A DNA stretch of 5,002 nt from JAKBCQ01 sp021807585 (GTDB taxonomy: Bacteria > Planctomycetota > Planctomycetia > Isosphaerales > Isosphaeraceae): the NCBI GenBank assembly GCA_027325115.1, contig DAHWFG010000597.1:1-5002 (forward strand), read 5' to 3'. A model generated the notes under the pieces. It was given only the letters and a program-made list of their open reading frames with translations. It was not told the DNA's origin and ran no database searches. Below are positions 1-5,002 of this stretch, in pieces. A program made the position numbers and the translations under genes. How positions within the stretch are numbered: the first letter of the stretch is position 1; every line of letters begins with the position of its first letter.

Positions 1-689
1 GCTTACCTCGTCTGCTCTTGCTCGACGAGCCCCTGTCGAATCTCGACGGTCCTCTCAGGATCGCGACCCGCGACCTGATCGCCCGAATCAGCCTCGAACA
101 CTCGCTCACGACGCTTTTGGTCACGCACGACCAGGCCGACGCACTCGCGGTCGGCGATCGCGTCGTCGTCATGAACCAAGGAATTATTGAACAAGTCGGC
201 ACGCCTGATGACATTTACCTTCGCCCCAAAACCCGCTTCGTCGCGAGTTTTATCGGCGATCCGCCGATGAATCTCTTACCCTGCGCGATTGCGCGGGAAG
301 GCGATCGAATCAAACTCCGCATCGAAGGAATCGATTCGCCGATCGCGGATTCCAATGCGAACACCGCCGATGTGCGATTTCGCGATCGGATCGAGCGATC
401 GGGAACGGATCGATTCGATCTCGCGTTTCGGAGTGAGAATGTCTTAATATGTAACAACCTAAATGGTCCTGAGTCGCCGATCGACCCGAACCGGGTCGGC
501 GCGATCGGATCGCACGCGATGATCGAGGCCGTCGTCGCGCGGCTGGAATATCGCGGCTACGAAACGATCGCGACGCTGACCGCGGGAGAGCACGAGATCA
601 AGGCGCGATTGAAAGCGAACGCTCAAATCCGCGTTCTCGATCGCGTCTTCGCCCGGTTCGATCTTGGTTTGTCACAAGTGTTCGTCTAA
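1..689 (+). CDS. ABC transporter ATP-binding protein, MalK/UgpC type (5'-truncated)
   Basis: This is the C-terminal part of the cytoplasmic ATPase that powers a carbohydrate-type (CUT1) importer. The first complete codon is at 3, and the frame is open from the window edge to TAA at 687-689; no real start is visible. Right at the edge is Walker B (LLLLDEP), then the D-loop (SNLD) and the H-loop histidine in VTHDQADAL. Next comes the family signature GDRVVVMNQGIIEQVGTP and then FIGDPPMNLLP, typical of MalK/UgpC-like proteins that import sugars or glycerol-3-phosphate. The last ~130 residues fit the TOBE-type regulatory domain: AFRSENV stands where family members have a 'RPE' motif, and VVARLEYRGYETIATL matches the later TOBE strands. 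Walker A, Q-loop and the ABC signature lie upstream, off the window. The substrate cannot be assigned, because the permease and binding-protein genes are not visible. The gene converges on the lipoprotein gene at 845-1132. Confidence 0.95.
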   Translation, partial: LPRLLLLDEPLSNLDGPLRIATRDLIARISLEHSLTTLLVTHDQADALAVGDRVVVMNQGIIEQVGTPDDIYLRPKTRFVASFIGDPPMNLLPCAIAREGDRIKLRIEGIDSPIADSNANTADVRFRDRIERSGTDRFDLAFRSENVLICNNLNGPESPIDPNRVGAIGSHAMIEAVVARLEYRGYETIATLTAGEHEIKARLKANAQIRVLDRVFARFDLGLSQVFV

Positions 690-740
690 TTCATTACTTG
701 CACATCGTAACGCCGCATTTTAAATCCGCCGAGTGCGATC

Positions 741-778
741 AATAAAAACGCGCGACGATCATCGCCGTCGTCACGCGT
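741..778 (-). terminator. Rho-independent terminator, possibly bidirectional
   Basis: A 12-bp imperfect stem pairs 748-759 with 767-778 around a 7-nt loop (760-766), with one C-A mismatch and one T-G wobble. On the minus strand it is followed by TTTTTATT, a good U-tract, so it should end the lipoprotein transcript whose stop is at 845. On the plus strand only TTCTTC follows, so it may also weakly terminate the ABC gene ending at 689. The rest of 690-844 shows nothing else. Confidence 0.65.
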
Positions 779-844
779 TCTTCGGCAAGGGCGATTAATG
801 AATAATCAAAACCCACATATAAACAACAAACCGTTCATTCCGCG

Positions 845-1132
845 TCAGTTCTTGGGCGCGGCGTCTTTTTCGGCGGGCTTGTCGTCCGTTTTGGGAGCGG
901 GTTCGGTCGCCGCGGGTGCGGGCTTGGCGTCCGCTTTCTTTTCGCCGTCTTTGGCCGCGGGTTCCTTCGACTTCGAATCCGCGACGGGACCGCCGCCCAT
1001 TCCGGGGGGAGGATGAAATCCCTCGACCCCCTTGGGGAAGCCGATTTCGATCTTCGTTCCCTTGCCGTCGTCGCAACCCGTCATCGCCGAAGCAATCAAA
1101 ATCGGTGCGGCGAACCAATACAGTCGTTTCAT
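845..1132 (-). CDS. Small lipoprotein with low-complexity K/A/P-rich tail
   Basis: A 95-residue exported lipoprotein of unknown function. Residues 1-20 form a type II signal peptide: basic MKR, a hydrophobic core, then lipobox AMTGC with the lipidated cysteine at 20. Residues 21-45 are Gly/Pro-rich (GFHPPPGMGGG). The remainder is almost only Lys, Ala, Pro, Asp and Glu (for example AKPAPAATEPAPKTDDKPAE), so it is probably disordered and could span or contact the cell wall. I chose the ATG at 1132 because the encoded MKRL matches the neighbouring lipoprotein and AAGG at 1144-1141 lies 8 nt away. The ATG at 1135 (5 nt spacing) is equally legal, and a TTG at 1150 would put the start before the ribosome site. 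The Asp after the Cys would mean inner-membrane retention under the enterobacterial +2 rule; whether that holds in planctomycetes is uncertain. No known family is recognised. Confidence 0.82.
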   Translation of the reverse strand: MKRLYWFAAPILIASAMTGCDDGKGTKIEIGFPKGVEGFHPPPGMGGGPVADSKSKEPAAKDGEKKADAKPAPAATEPAPKTDDKPAEKDAAPKN

Positions 1133-1140
1133 CATGATGA

Positions 1141-1144
1141 CCTT
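1141..1144 (-). promoter_or_regulatory. Ribosome binding site that decides the lipoprotein start
   Basis: Minus-strand AAGG lies 5 nt before the ATG at 1135 and 8 nt before the ATG at 1132. Its position rules out the upstream in-frame TTG at 1150 as the start, because that codon lies before the site. Confidence 0.55.
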
Positions 1145-1205
1145 ATTCAAGTAACGTACCGGATTCTCAGAATTCGATTTTCAATCCGAAGCCCGCATAT
1201 GTTTC

Positions 1206-1232
1206 TATACTATTATAAATACAAAAACAATC
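1206..1232 (-). promoter_or_regulatory. AT-rich island with TATAAT, candidate promoter for the 845-1132 gene
   Basis: In the 190-bp gap between the two lipoprotein genes, a sharply AT-rich stretch contains a perfect minus-strand TATAAT (1217-1212), giving a leader of about 70 nt to the ATG at 1132. No good -35 hexamer lies 16-18 bp upstream, so the sigma-70 match is incomplete. The same stretch gives the minus strand TTGTTTTTGTATTT, which could instead serve as the U-tract ending the upstream lipoprotein transcript, but I found no convincing stem before it. Confidence 0.3.
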
Positions 1233-1273
1233 GAGCTTCGGGTCTTCGGGAGAGGTTCGTCGTTCGACGGGAG

Positions 1274-1324
1274 ACGCGATCGCGTAAGGCCGGGTCGTCC
1301 GATCGAATTTGCGATCGCGCGATC
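1274..1324. repeat. Two perfect 12-bp palindromes containing GCGATCGC
   Basis: ACGCGATCGCGT (1274-1285) and GATCGCGCGATC (1313-1324) are each perfect palindromes. The second overlaps the stop codon of the 1323-1562 gene. Each stretch includes the octamer GCGATCGC (1276-1283 and 1311-1318). Neither is followed by a T-tract on the minus strand, so they are poor terminators. They could be protein-binding or methylation sites, or simply reflect local GATC-rich composition. Confidence 0.5.
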
Positions 1325-1562
1325 AACGTTTCGGCGGCGCGGCGCCCTTAATCGGCGAGCTTTTGCCGAAGTTTTTCGCCCCCTTGGCCATTTTGTCCAT
1401 CTGCTCCTTGTATTGATCCTTGTTCTGGGCGGCGAGGTGAGGAGGAGGAACGTAACCTTTCGACGCATCCTTGGACGTCCCTTCCTTCAGATCGCCGCCG
1501 TCGCAGCCCGAAAGGACGACCAAAATCGCGGCGAACGCCGATCCGATCAATAACCTTTTCAT
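1323..1562 (-). CDS. Small lipoprotein, 79 aa
   Basis: A short exported lipoprotein of unknown function. It starts with ATG at 1562, with AAGGA about 10 nt upstream, and ends at TGA 1325-1323. The signal peptide is MKRLLIGSAFAAILVVLSGC, with lipobox LSGC and the lipidated cysteine at residue 20, the same position as in the lipoprotein encoded next downstream. The mature part (CDGGDLKEGTSKDASKGYVPPPHLAAQ and on) holds a PPP motif, a Lys/Gln/Met-rich stretch (NKDQYKEQMDKMAKGAKNFG) likely to be helical, and a basic Pro-rich end (PIKGAAPPKR). Common MKRL start, identical Cys position, Asp at +2 and the PPP motif suggest it is a distant relative of the 845-1132 product. It lies about 240 bp downstream of the complete DUF1559 gene on the same strand, but a terminator hairpin separates them, so it probably has its own promoter. 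Confidence 0.82.
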   Translation of the reverse strand: MKRLLIGSAFAAILVVLSGCDGGDLKEGTSKDASKGYVPPPHLAAQNKDQYKEQMDKMAKGAKNFGKSSPIKGAAPPKR

Positions 1563-1616
1563 AGAATGATGTTCCTTGTATTAGTTCTTGAATCGTCGAT
1601 ACCGATCGAATTCGCG

Positions 1617-1675
1617 CGCCCGGGCGTGAACCGCGAGCGGTTGGAATCGACGGCATGATACGCGATCCGATCGCG
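1617..1675. repeat. Two GC-rich inverted repeats upstream of the 1323-1562 gene
   Basis: CGCCCGGGCG (1617-1626) is a perfect 10-bp palindrome. 1661-1675 is a perfect 7-bp inverted repeat around one base (CGCGATC-c-GATCGCG). They lie 55-115 bp upstream of the lipoprotein ATG, where promoter or operator elements would be expected. I could not find a convincing -35/-10 pair, so a regulatory role is only a possibility. Confidence 0.3.
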
Positions 1676-1718
1676 GGGATGAAGTGTCTCGATCAAGATC
1701 GCTCGGGTTCTGGAGGGT

Positions 1719-1751
1719 TAAGAAACGAAGGCGAGAGAACGCCTCTCGCCT
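1719..1751 (-). terminator. Rho-independent terminator of the complete DUF1559 gene
   Basis: A perfect 9-bp stem (1729-1737 with 1743-1751, arm AGGCGAGAG) encloses the 5-nt loop 1738-1742. On the minus strand it is followed by TCGTTTCTTAA, a T-rich but interrupted tail. It lies 50 nt past the stop codon at 1801. The plus strand has no T-tract, so it acts on the leftward transcript. A smaller 6-bp hairpin, CCGATC/GATCGG (1769-1786), lies between it and the stop. The rest of 1563-1800 holds no gene. Confidence 0.7.
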
Positions 1752-1800
1752 CCGCGCGATCACATCAACCGATCCTCGTCGATCGGATTGTCTCGACGGT

Positions 1801-2883
1801 TCAATACGTGCTCTGATCGATCACTTCGCCCTGGTTGCGGGTTCCAAGAGCCCACCAGGTGATGTAATTGACCGAGTCTTTGATGAAGTGAACCGACCCG
1901 TCGGCCATGCAAACGTTCACGCCGCCGGGGTGGTTGCTCGTGGGAGGTCCGACGCCGTGCGAATTGACGAACCAGGACTGGGCGTCGTTGGGATCGGCGC
2001 ACGAGTTTTTGTTCGGCGTACCGAAGTGATTATATCCGTTGGTCGAGATATACCACGGGTATGCCGTCACCCAAACGTACCCGTTTCCCCAGGTGCACGT
2101 GCTTCCGATCGTTCCCGGAAGGCTGTTGCACTTTTGAAGAATCGCATACGCTTGCGCCTGCGTGTATCCCCCTCCCCAATTGTTGGGATTGACTCCCGAC
2201 ATCGTGTTTAGATACACGCCGCGCAGCGCCATGTTCTTGGTTTGACCGGCGTAAACGGTCTGACCGCCGTTGATGCCGAGCAGCCGTTCACTGAAGAGCC
2301 CCGTGCTCGATGAACCATCGTTGATCGATTCCATCCCCACCGGGCCGAACGACGAAACGCCCAACGGCTGCGCGAGCGGAACGATCGTTCCCGTACCGAT
2401 CAGGATCGGTCCGGGGCCGCCGTAATTGCCCACGTAATTTTGCGTACCCCACGGCGCTCCGGGACGCTGGAACGCCCCGTCCGATGGACAAAGAAGCGTC
2501 GCCAATTGAACGTAACCGACCGTCGTGTTCGCCGGTGTCGGTCCCGCTCCGTTGGCGTTGCCGAAGATTCCGCAACTGAAGTTGAACGCGTTGAACATCG
2601 CCTGCTGGTCGAGCTGCGGCAACAGCGCCACGGGCCAGCCGTACGTCCAGCCCCAGCCGATATCCGAAGTCGTCGGATACATATCATGAGGCGGCAATAC
2701 GTTGTTCTGAGATAAATAATTATGCACCGCCAACCCCAATTGCTTGAGATTGTTCGTGCACTGCGCCCGCCGGGCGGCTTCGCGGGCCTGCTGAACCGCG
2801 GGCAAAAGGAGCGCGATCAACACCGCGATAATCGCGATGACGACCAACAACTCGATCAGCGTGAAACCACGCCTCCGCTTCAT
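1801..2883 (-). CDS. DUF1559 domain protein with prepilin-type N-terminus (complete)
   Basis: A 360-residue member of the planctomycete-expanded DUF1559 (PF07596) family; its molecular role is unknown, though pseudopilin-like architecture suggests a membrane-anchored periplasmic or surface protein. The N-terminus RRRGFTLIELLVVIAI is a class III (prepilin) signal: cleavage by prepilin peptidase is expected after Gly6, with Phe7 becoming residue 1 and Glu11 the conserved +5 glutamate. The hydrophobic helix runs to about residue 27, followed by PAVQQAREAARRAQC and NNLKQLGLAVHNY, the family hallmark. LLCPSDG (130-136) and GMESINDGSSST (183-194) are further typical blocks. The C-terminus carries H-X9-DG (His318, Asp328-Gly329), the TIGR04294-type motif. 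Start: ATG at 2883 with AAGGA 9 nt upstream. It has seven cysteines. It is a close paralogue of the 4078-5002 gene, sharing its last 49 codons almost base for base. Confidence 0.97.
   Translation of the reverse strand: MKRRRGFTLIELLVVIAIIAVLIALLLPAVQQAREAARRAQCTNNLKQLGLAVHNYLSQNNVLPPHDMYPTTSDIGWGWTYGWPVALLPQLDQQAMFNAFNFSCGIFGNANGAGPTPANTTVGYVQLATLLCPSDGAFQRPGAPWGTQNYVGNYGGPGPILIGTGTIVPLAQPLGVSSFGPVGMESINDGSSSTGLFSERLLGINGGQTVYAGQTKNMALRGVYLNTMSGVNPNNWGGGYTQAQAYAILQKCNSLPGTIGSTCTWGNGYVWVTAYPWYISTNGYNHFGTPNKNSCADPNDAQSWFVNSHGVGPPTSNHPGGVNVCMADGSVHFIKDSVNYITWWALGTRNQGEVIDQSTY
1826..1947 (-). repeat. 122-bp segment identical to 4103-4224
   Basis: Within the 3' end of the complete DUF1559 gene (codons Pro313 to Gln/Gly at 351-352), every base matches 4103-4224 of the paralogue. 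Counting on to the stop codon, 145 of 147 bases agree. On the other side, identity falls abruptly at 1948 to a mosaic with frequent silent and replacement changes. Beyond the stop codon there is no similarity at all. Confidence 0.95.
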
Positions 2884-2919
2884 ATGATTTCGTCCTTATC
2901 TATAACAAGGTATGACGAA

Positions 2920-2934
2920 CATGTTGTGAACATG
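2920..2934. promoter_or_regulatory. Operator-like inverted repeat upstream of the complete DUF1559 gene
   Basis: CATGTT-gtg-AACATG is a perfect 6-bp inverted repeat with a 3-bp spacer, 37 bp upstream of the ATG at 2883. Size and position suit a dimeric repressor or activator site. A minus-strand TTCACA overlaps it and could serve as a -35 (5 of 6 matches), but the hexamer 17 bp on (TGTTAT) matches only 4 of 6 and would place the transcription start almost on the ribosome site. The promoter is therefore not settled. Confidence 0.3.
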
Positions 2935-3032
2935 CGACAATACAGCGCCATAGCTCCCGCGAATCGTGGAAAACGACCCGGTCGCCGGCGTATCGGAAAC
3001 GAAAGTAAGAAAGAGTCAACCGAATCGTGCAG

Positions 3033-3098
3033 GTCGTCGAAAGACGACATCGATGATTGAAACGCGTGCGCGCCTCTCAGAAACCACCAATTGGTTTC
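3033..3098. repeat. Two hairpins, one with a GAAA tetraloop
   Basis: GTCGTC-GAAA-GACGAC (3033-3048) is a perfect 6-bp stem closed by a GNRA tetraloop when read on the plus strand. GAAACCA-CCAAT-TGGTTTC (3080-3098) is a perfect 7-bp stem with a 5-nt loop. Neither is followed by a T-tract on either strand, so they are not ordinary terminators. They could be parts of a folded RNA, or chance. Confidence 0.4.
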
Positions 3099-3143
3099 GG
3101 TTGGAAAGCCCGCCCCCGTTAATAAGTTACTCTAATGATCAGA

Positions 3144-3195
3144 GCCGAGGTCGACAAGGAAAAAAATCGAAAAATCACATTTTCTCCAACTCGGC
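3144..3195. repeat. Long-loop inverted repeat around an A-rich core
   Basis: GCCGAG (3144-3149) pairs with CTCGGC (3190-3195). Inside, GGAAAAAAAT and ATTTTCTCC can pair with one or two irregularities, extending the stem. The core is A-rich on the plus strand. It could be a folded RNA element or an AT-rich protein-binding region; the evidence is weak. Confidence 0.25.
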
Positions 3196-3388
3196 CCGAT
3201 CAACAGATTAAAGCGTCGCCTGTCGAACATTCGGCCGCATTTCTCCTCCCTCAGCCAAATTCCGATGAACGATCAGCATAATCATGATAAAACTAACGAT
3301 TCCTCGACCGAACCAAAATAACCGTAAACGAACGCTCAAGAACCTCTTTCACATCAAATGCACAATCGGCGCCGAACCATCTTCACCG

Positions 3389-3402
3389 CCGATTCGAATC
3401 GG
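3389..3402. repeat. Perfect 14-bp palindrome
   Basis: CCGATTCGAATCGG is a perfect 14-bp palindrome with a TTCGAA core in the geneless spacer. It is directly followed by GATTCGATC, a partial echo of one arm. It could be a protein-binding site. No promoter elements are recognisable beside it. Confidence 0.45.
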
Positions 3403-3774
3403 ATTCGATCACCATTCCTCTGCGTTTCAAAGCCAAAACAGCGAGTTCCTCGCGAATTTCAAGACCCGTCGCAATCGATCCTGATCGGTCGCCGCTCGCC
3501 TCGCTTTTAAGCGTTCGTGTTCGAAAGCGCGACACCAGATCCGCGGTCGCCGAGTCACAAGCGAGTACCCATGAGATTTCCAGCAAGCATCCGCGGTCGT
3601 TCCTCTCGATGTCGAACTCCACGAGAACAACCAGACGTCTTTTCTATTAACAACTGTAATAGTACCGATCGGCGCCGAAACCGCCGCGGTTCAAACAGAA
3701 GTTGCGTAACGCACTTGATGTTAAAAAGTTACATCGGGAAAAAACGATATTATGCCCATGTTTTGTTGATTTAA

Positions 3775-3890
3775 TGAAACCGAATCGGCGTCGATCGGCG
3801 TCGATGCGAGCATGAACGCCCAATGGGTGACGATTGATCGAGGCGCGATCGGCTCGCGAACGTCGATTGTGGATGATCGATTCGGTTTCA
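3775..3890. repeat. 116-bp unit bounded by 13-bp perfect inverted repeats
   Basis: TGAAACCGAATCG (3775-3787) is the exact reverse complement of 3878-3890. Nested inside is a second inverted pair, GCGAGC (3806-3811) with GCTCGC (3852-3857), and a 10-bp direct tandem repeat begins within the left arm. The unit could fold into a branched RNA or be a tiny terminal-inverted-repeat remnant. Flanks TTAA and AGAA do not form a target-site duplication, which argues against a recent transposition. Confidence 0.45.
3784..3805. repeat. 10-bp tandem repeat, 2.2 copies
   Basis: ATCGGCGTCG occurs twice head to tail, followed by AT. The period is about one helical turn. It overlaps the left arm of the 13-bp inverted repeat. 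Confidence 0.7.
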
Positions 3891-4029
3891 AGAACCTTCA
3901 CCCACGACCGAACTCGAGCGTGAGTCTCAGCCTCGCCGCCGCGGCGTAATCGGTCGCGAAGATTCGACGCAATCGCCGTTCGATCGTCAAACTGAAAAGG
4001 ATCGAGGCGGAAAGCAAATCGCTCCCGCC

Positions 4030-4043
4030 GCGATCGTGATCGC
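4030..4043. repeat. Perfect 14-bp inverted repeat after the partial DUF1559 gene
   Basis: GCGATC-gt-GATCGC lies 35 nt past the stop codon at 4078 on the minus strand. It could contribute to transcript termination, but the loop is only 2 nt and no T-tract follows, so it is a poor Rho-independent terminator. No better candidate is visible for this gene. Confidence 0.3.
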
Positions 4044-4077
4044 CAAACCGACTGCTTGATGATCGCTTAGCCGCGTC

Positions 4078-5002
4078 TCAATACGTGCTTTGATCGATCA
4101 CCTCGCCCTGGTTGCGGGTTCCAAGAGCCCACCAGGTGATGTAATTGACCGAGTCTTTGATGAAGTGAACCGACCCGTCGGCCATGCAAACGTTCACGCC
4201 GCCGGGGTGGTTGCTCGTGGGAGGAGCGCTGCCGTGAGAGTTGACGAACCACGTCGTCGCGTCCTGCGGATCGGCGCACGAGTTCTTGTTGGGAGTGCCG
4301 TAATGCGTATATCCATTCGTCGACACATACCAAGGATAACCCGTGACAAACGTATAACCGTTCCCCCACGTCAGCGTGCTCGGAGTCGTACCAGGCAAAT
4401 TGTTGCACGCCTGTAATACTTGATAAGCTTGCGCCTGGGTGTAACCTCCGTCCCAGTTGTTCGGGTTCACGCCCGACTGGGTGTTGGCGTAGACGCCTCG
4501 AAGCGCCATGTTTTTAACTTGCCCCGCGTAGACCGTCGGACCGCCGTTGAGCCCGATCAAACGCTCGCTGAAAAGCCCCGTGCTCGACGATCCGTCGATG
4601 ATCGATTCCATCCCGACGGGCCCCATCGAGTTCGCATAAGGACTGAGCGGCGCCGCGAGCGGAACGATCGTTCCCGTGCCGATCATGATCGGTCCAGGAC
4701 CGCCGTAATTGCCGACATAATTCTGCGTCCCCCAGGGAGAGGCGGGGCGTTGGAACGCTCCGTCGGAGGGACACAACAGCGACGAGATCTGAACGTACCC
4801 GACCGTCGTGTTCGCCAAGGCGAGATTGCTGAACACCCCCATCGAAAAATTGAACGCGTTGAACATCGCCTGCTGGTCGAGTTGCGGCAAAATCGCCATC
4901 GGCCAGCCGTAAGTCCAACCCTGCGAAATGTTGGATGTCGTCGGATACATATCGTGAGGGGGGAAAGTGTTATTCTGGGAGAGATAATTATGCACCGCCA
5001 AC
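4078..5002 (-). CDS. DUF1559 domain protein, paralogue of the 1801-2883 product (5'-truncated)
   Basis: This is the last ~308 codons of a second DUF1559 protein; it runs off the right edge, and the first visible codons (LAVHNYLSQNN) align with Leu51 of the complete paralogue. About 50 residues, including the expected prepilin-type signal, are therefore outside the window. The same blocks follow in order: PPHDMYPTTS, LPQLDQQAMFNAFNF, LLCPSDG, GGPGPIMIGTGTIVPLA, GMESIIDGSSSTGLFSERL, and the C-terminal H-X9-DG (HPGGVNVCMADG). By eye roughly three quarters of residues match the paralogue. Length differences are confined to two loops: a shorter one before NTTVGYVQ and a longer one (PLSPYANSMGPVG) near the middle. 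It has four cysteines in the visible part and lacks two that the paralogue has. Stop is TGA at 4080-4078. Role unknown, as for the paralogue. Confidence 0.96.
   Translation of the reverse strand, partial: LAVHNYLSQNNTFPPHDMYPTTSNISQGWTYGWPMAILPQLDQQAMFNAFNFSMGVFSNLALANTTVGYVQISSLLCPSDGAFQRPASPWGTQNYVGNYGGPGPIMIGTGTIVPLAAPLSPYANSMGPVGMESIIDGSSSTGLFSERLIGLNGGPTVYAGQVKNMALRGVYANTQSGVNPNNWDGGYTQAQAYQVLQACNNLPGTTPSTLTWGNGYTFVTGYPWYVSTNGYTHYGTPNKNSCADPQDATTWFVNSHGSAPPTSNHPGGVNVCMADGSVHFIKDSVNYITWWALGTRNQGEVIDQSTY
4103..4224 (-). repeat. 122-bp segment identical to 1826-1947
   Basis: This is the partner copy of the identical tract, at a constant offset of 2277 bp and in the same orientation. It encodes the H-X9-DG motif and most of the C-terminal tail. 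Direct repeats of this length could support recombination that deletes or duplicates the 2.3 kb between them. Confidence 0.95.

Larger units (their letters stand above)
2884..4077. other. 1.2-kb spacer without a credible gene
   Basis: The gap between the two DUF1559 genes has only short open frames, none with both a ribosome site and a recognisable product. It is more AT-rich than its surroundings in parts (about 3120-3360 and 3700-3780). It contains several inverted repeats and hairpins, listed separately, two copies of the 12-mer ATCGGCGCCGAA (3365-3376 and 3668-3679) and a 10-bp tandem repeat. The left end must hold the promoter of the complete DUF1559 gene and the right end the transcript end of the partial one. 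No tRNA, insertion sequence or known riboswitch is recognisable. Confidence 0.7.

Noticed and set aside
1684..2211. 175-codon plus-strand open frame over the 3' end of the complete DUF1559 gene
   Set aside because: It is antisense to a clear family member; a similar antisense frame lies over the paralogue at 4090-4416, as expected from the shared DNA.
2966..3211. 81-codon plus-strand open frame
   Set aside because: It covers several hairpins, has no domain or signal and no supporting ribosome site; probably chance.
3284..3484. 66-codon plus-strand open frame starting MIKLTIPRP
   Set aside because: There is no clear ribosome site, the composition is Asn/Arg/Ser-rich as expected of non-coding DNA, and no motif is visible.
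3383..3622. 79-codon minus-strand open frame in the spacer, moderately coding-like third-position GC in its first half
   Set aside because: It starts at a GTG with no ribosome site, the third-position bias fades in the second half, and the product resembles nothing I recognise.
3775..3890. Insertion sequence or MITE with 13-bp terminal inverted repeats
   Set aside because: There is no target-site duplication, no transposase and no second copy in the window, so I list it only as an inverted repeat.
3736..3890. Intrinsic terminator using the run of A bases at 3738-3743 (T-run on the minus strand)
   Set aside because: No stem ends close to the T-run on the minus strand; the nearest strong arm is more than 30 nt away.
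2884..4077. CRISPR array or riboswitch in the long spacer
   Set aside because: There are no regularly spaced repeats, and no conserved riboswitch core is recognisable.

Overview
The window looks like a planctomycete chromosome segment. The strongest reason is a complete and a partial copy of the DUF1559 family (PF07596), pseudopilin-like proteins expanded almost only in Planctomycetota. A family such as Isosphaeraceae or Gemmataceae is only a guess. The DNA is moderately GC-rich and loosely packed. It has long spacers and unusually many GATC / CGATCG words.

Layout. At the left edge, positions 1-689 (+) hold the C-terminal half of a MalK/UgpC-type ABC transporter ATPase. It converges on a minus-strand block, with an imperfect hairpin terminator (741-778) between them. 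Everything after that reads leftward on the minus strand. In transcription order from the right edge this is: a 5'-truncated DUF1559 gene (4078-5002); a 1.2-kb spacer with no credible gene but several hairpins and inverted repeats; a complete 360-residue DUF1559 gene (1801-2883), followed by a good terminator hairpin (1719-1751); then two small lipoprotein genes (1323-1562 and 845-1132). Both lipoproteins begin MKRL and have the lipobox cysteine at residue 20.

How the genes may work together. The two DUF1559 proteins are paralogues with a prepilin-like N-terminus (seen only in the complete copy) and a C-terminal H-X9-DG motif. They are expected to be anchored in the inner membrane and to face the periplasm. 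The two small lipoproteins would also be membrane-anchored with short, disordered, exported tails. Spacing (about 200-1200 bp between genes) and hairpins suggest separate transcription units on one strand rather than a tight operon. The ABC ATPase belongs to a separate, convergent sugar or glycerol-phosphate import locus that continues off the left edge.

I see no CRISPR array, tRNA or rRNA, insertion sequence, toxin-antitoxin or defence system. The points most worth a second look are a 122-bp stretch of perfect DNA identity between the two DUF1559 genes (possible gene conversion), the geneless spacer with its inverted repeats, and the enrichment of GATC words.
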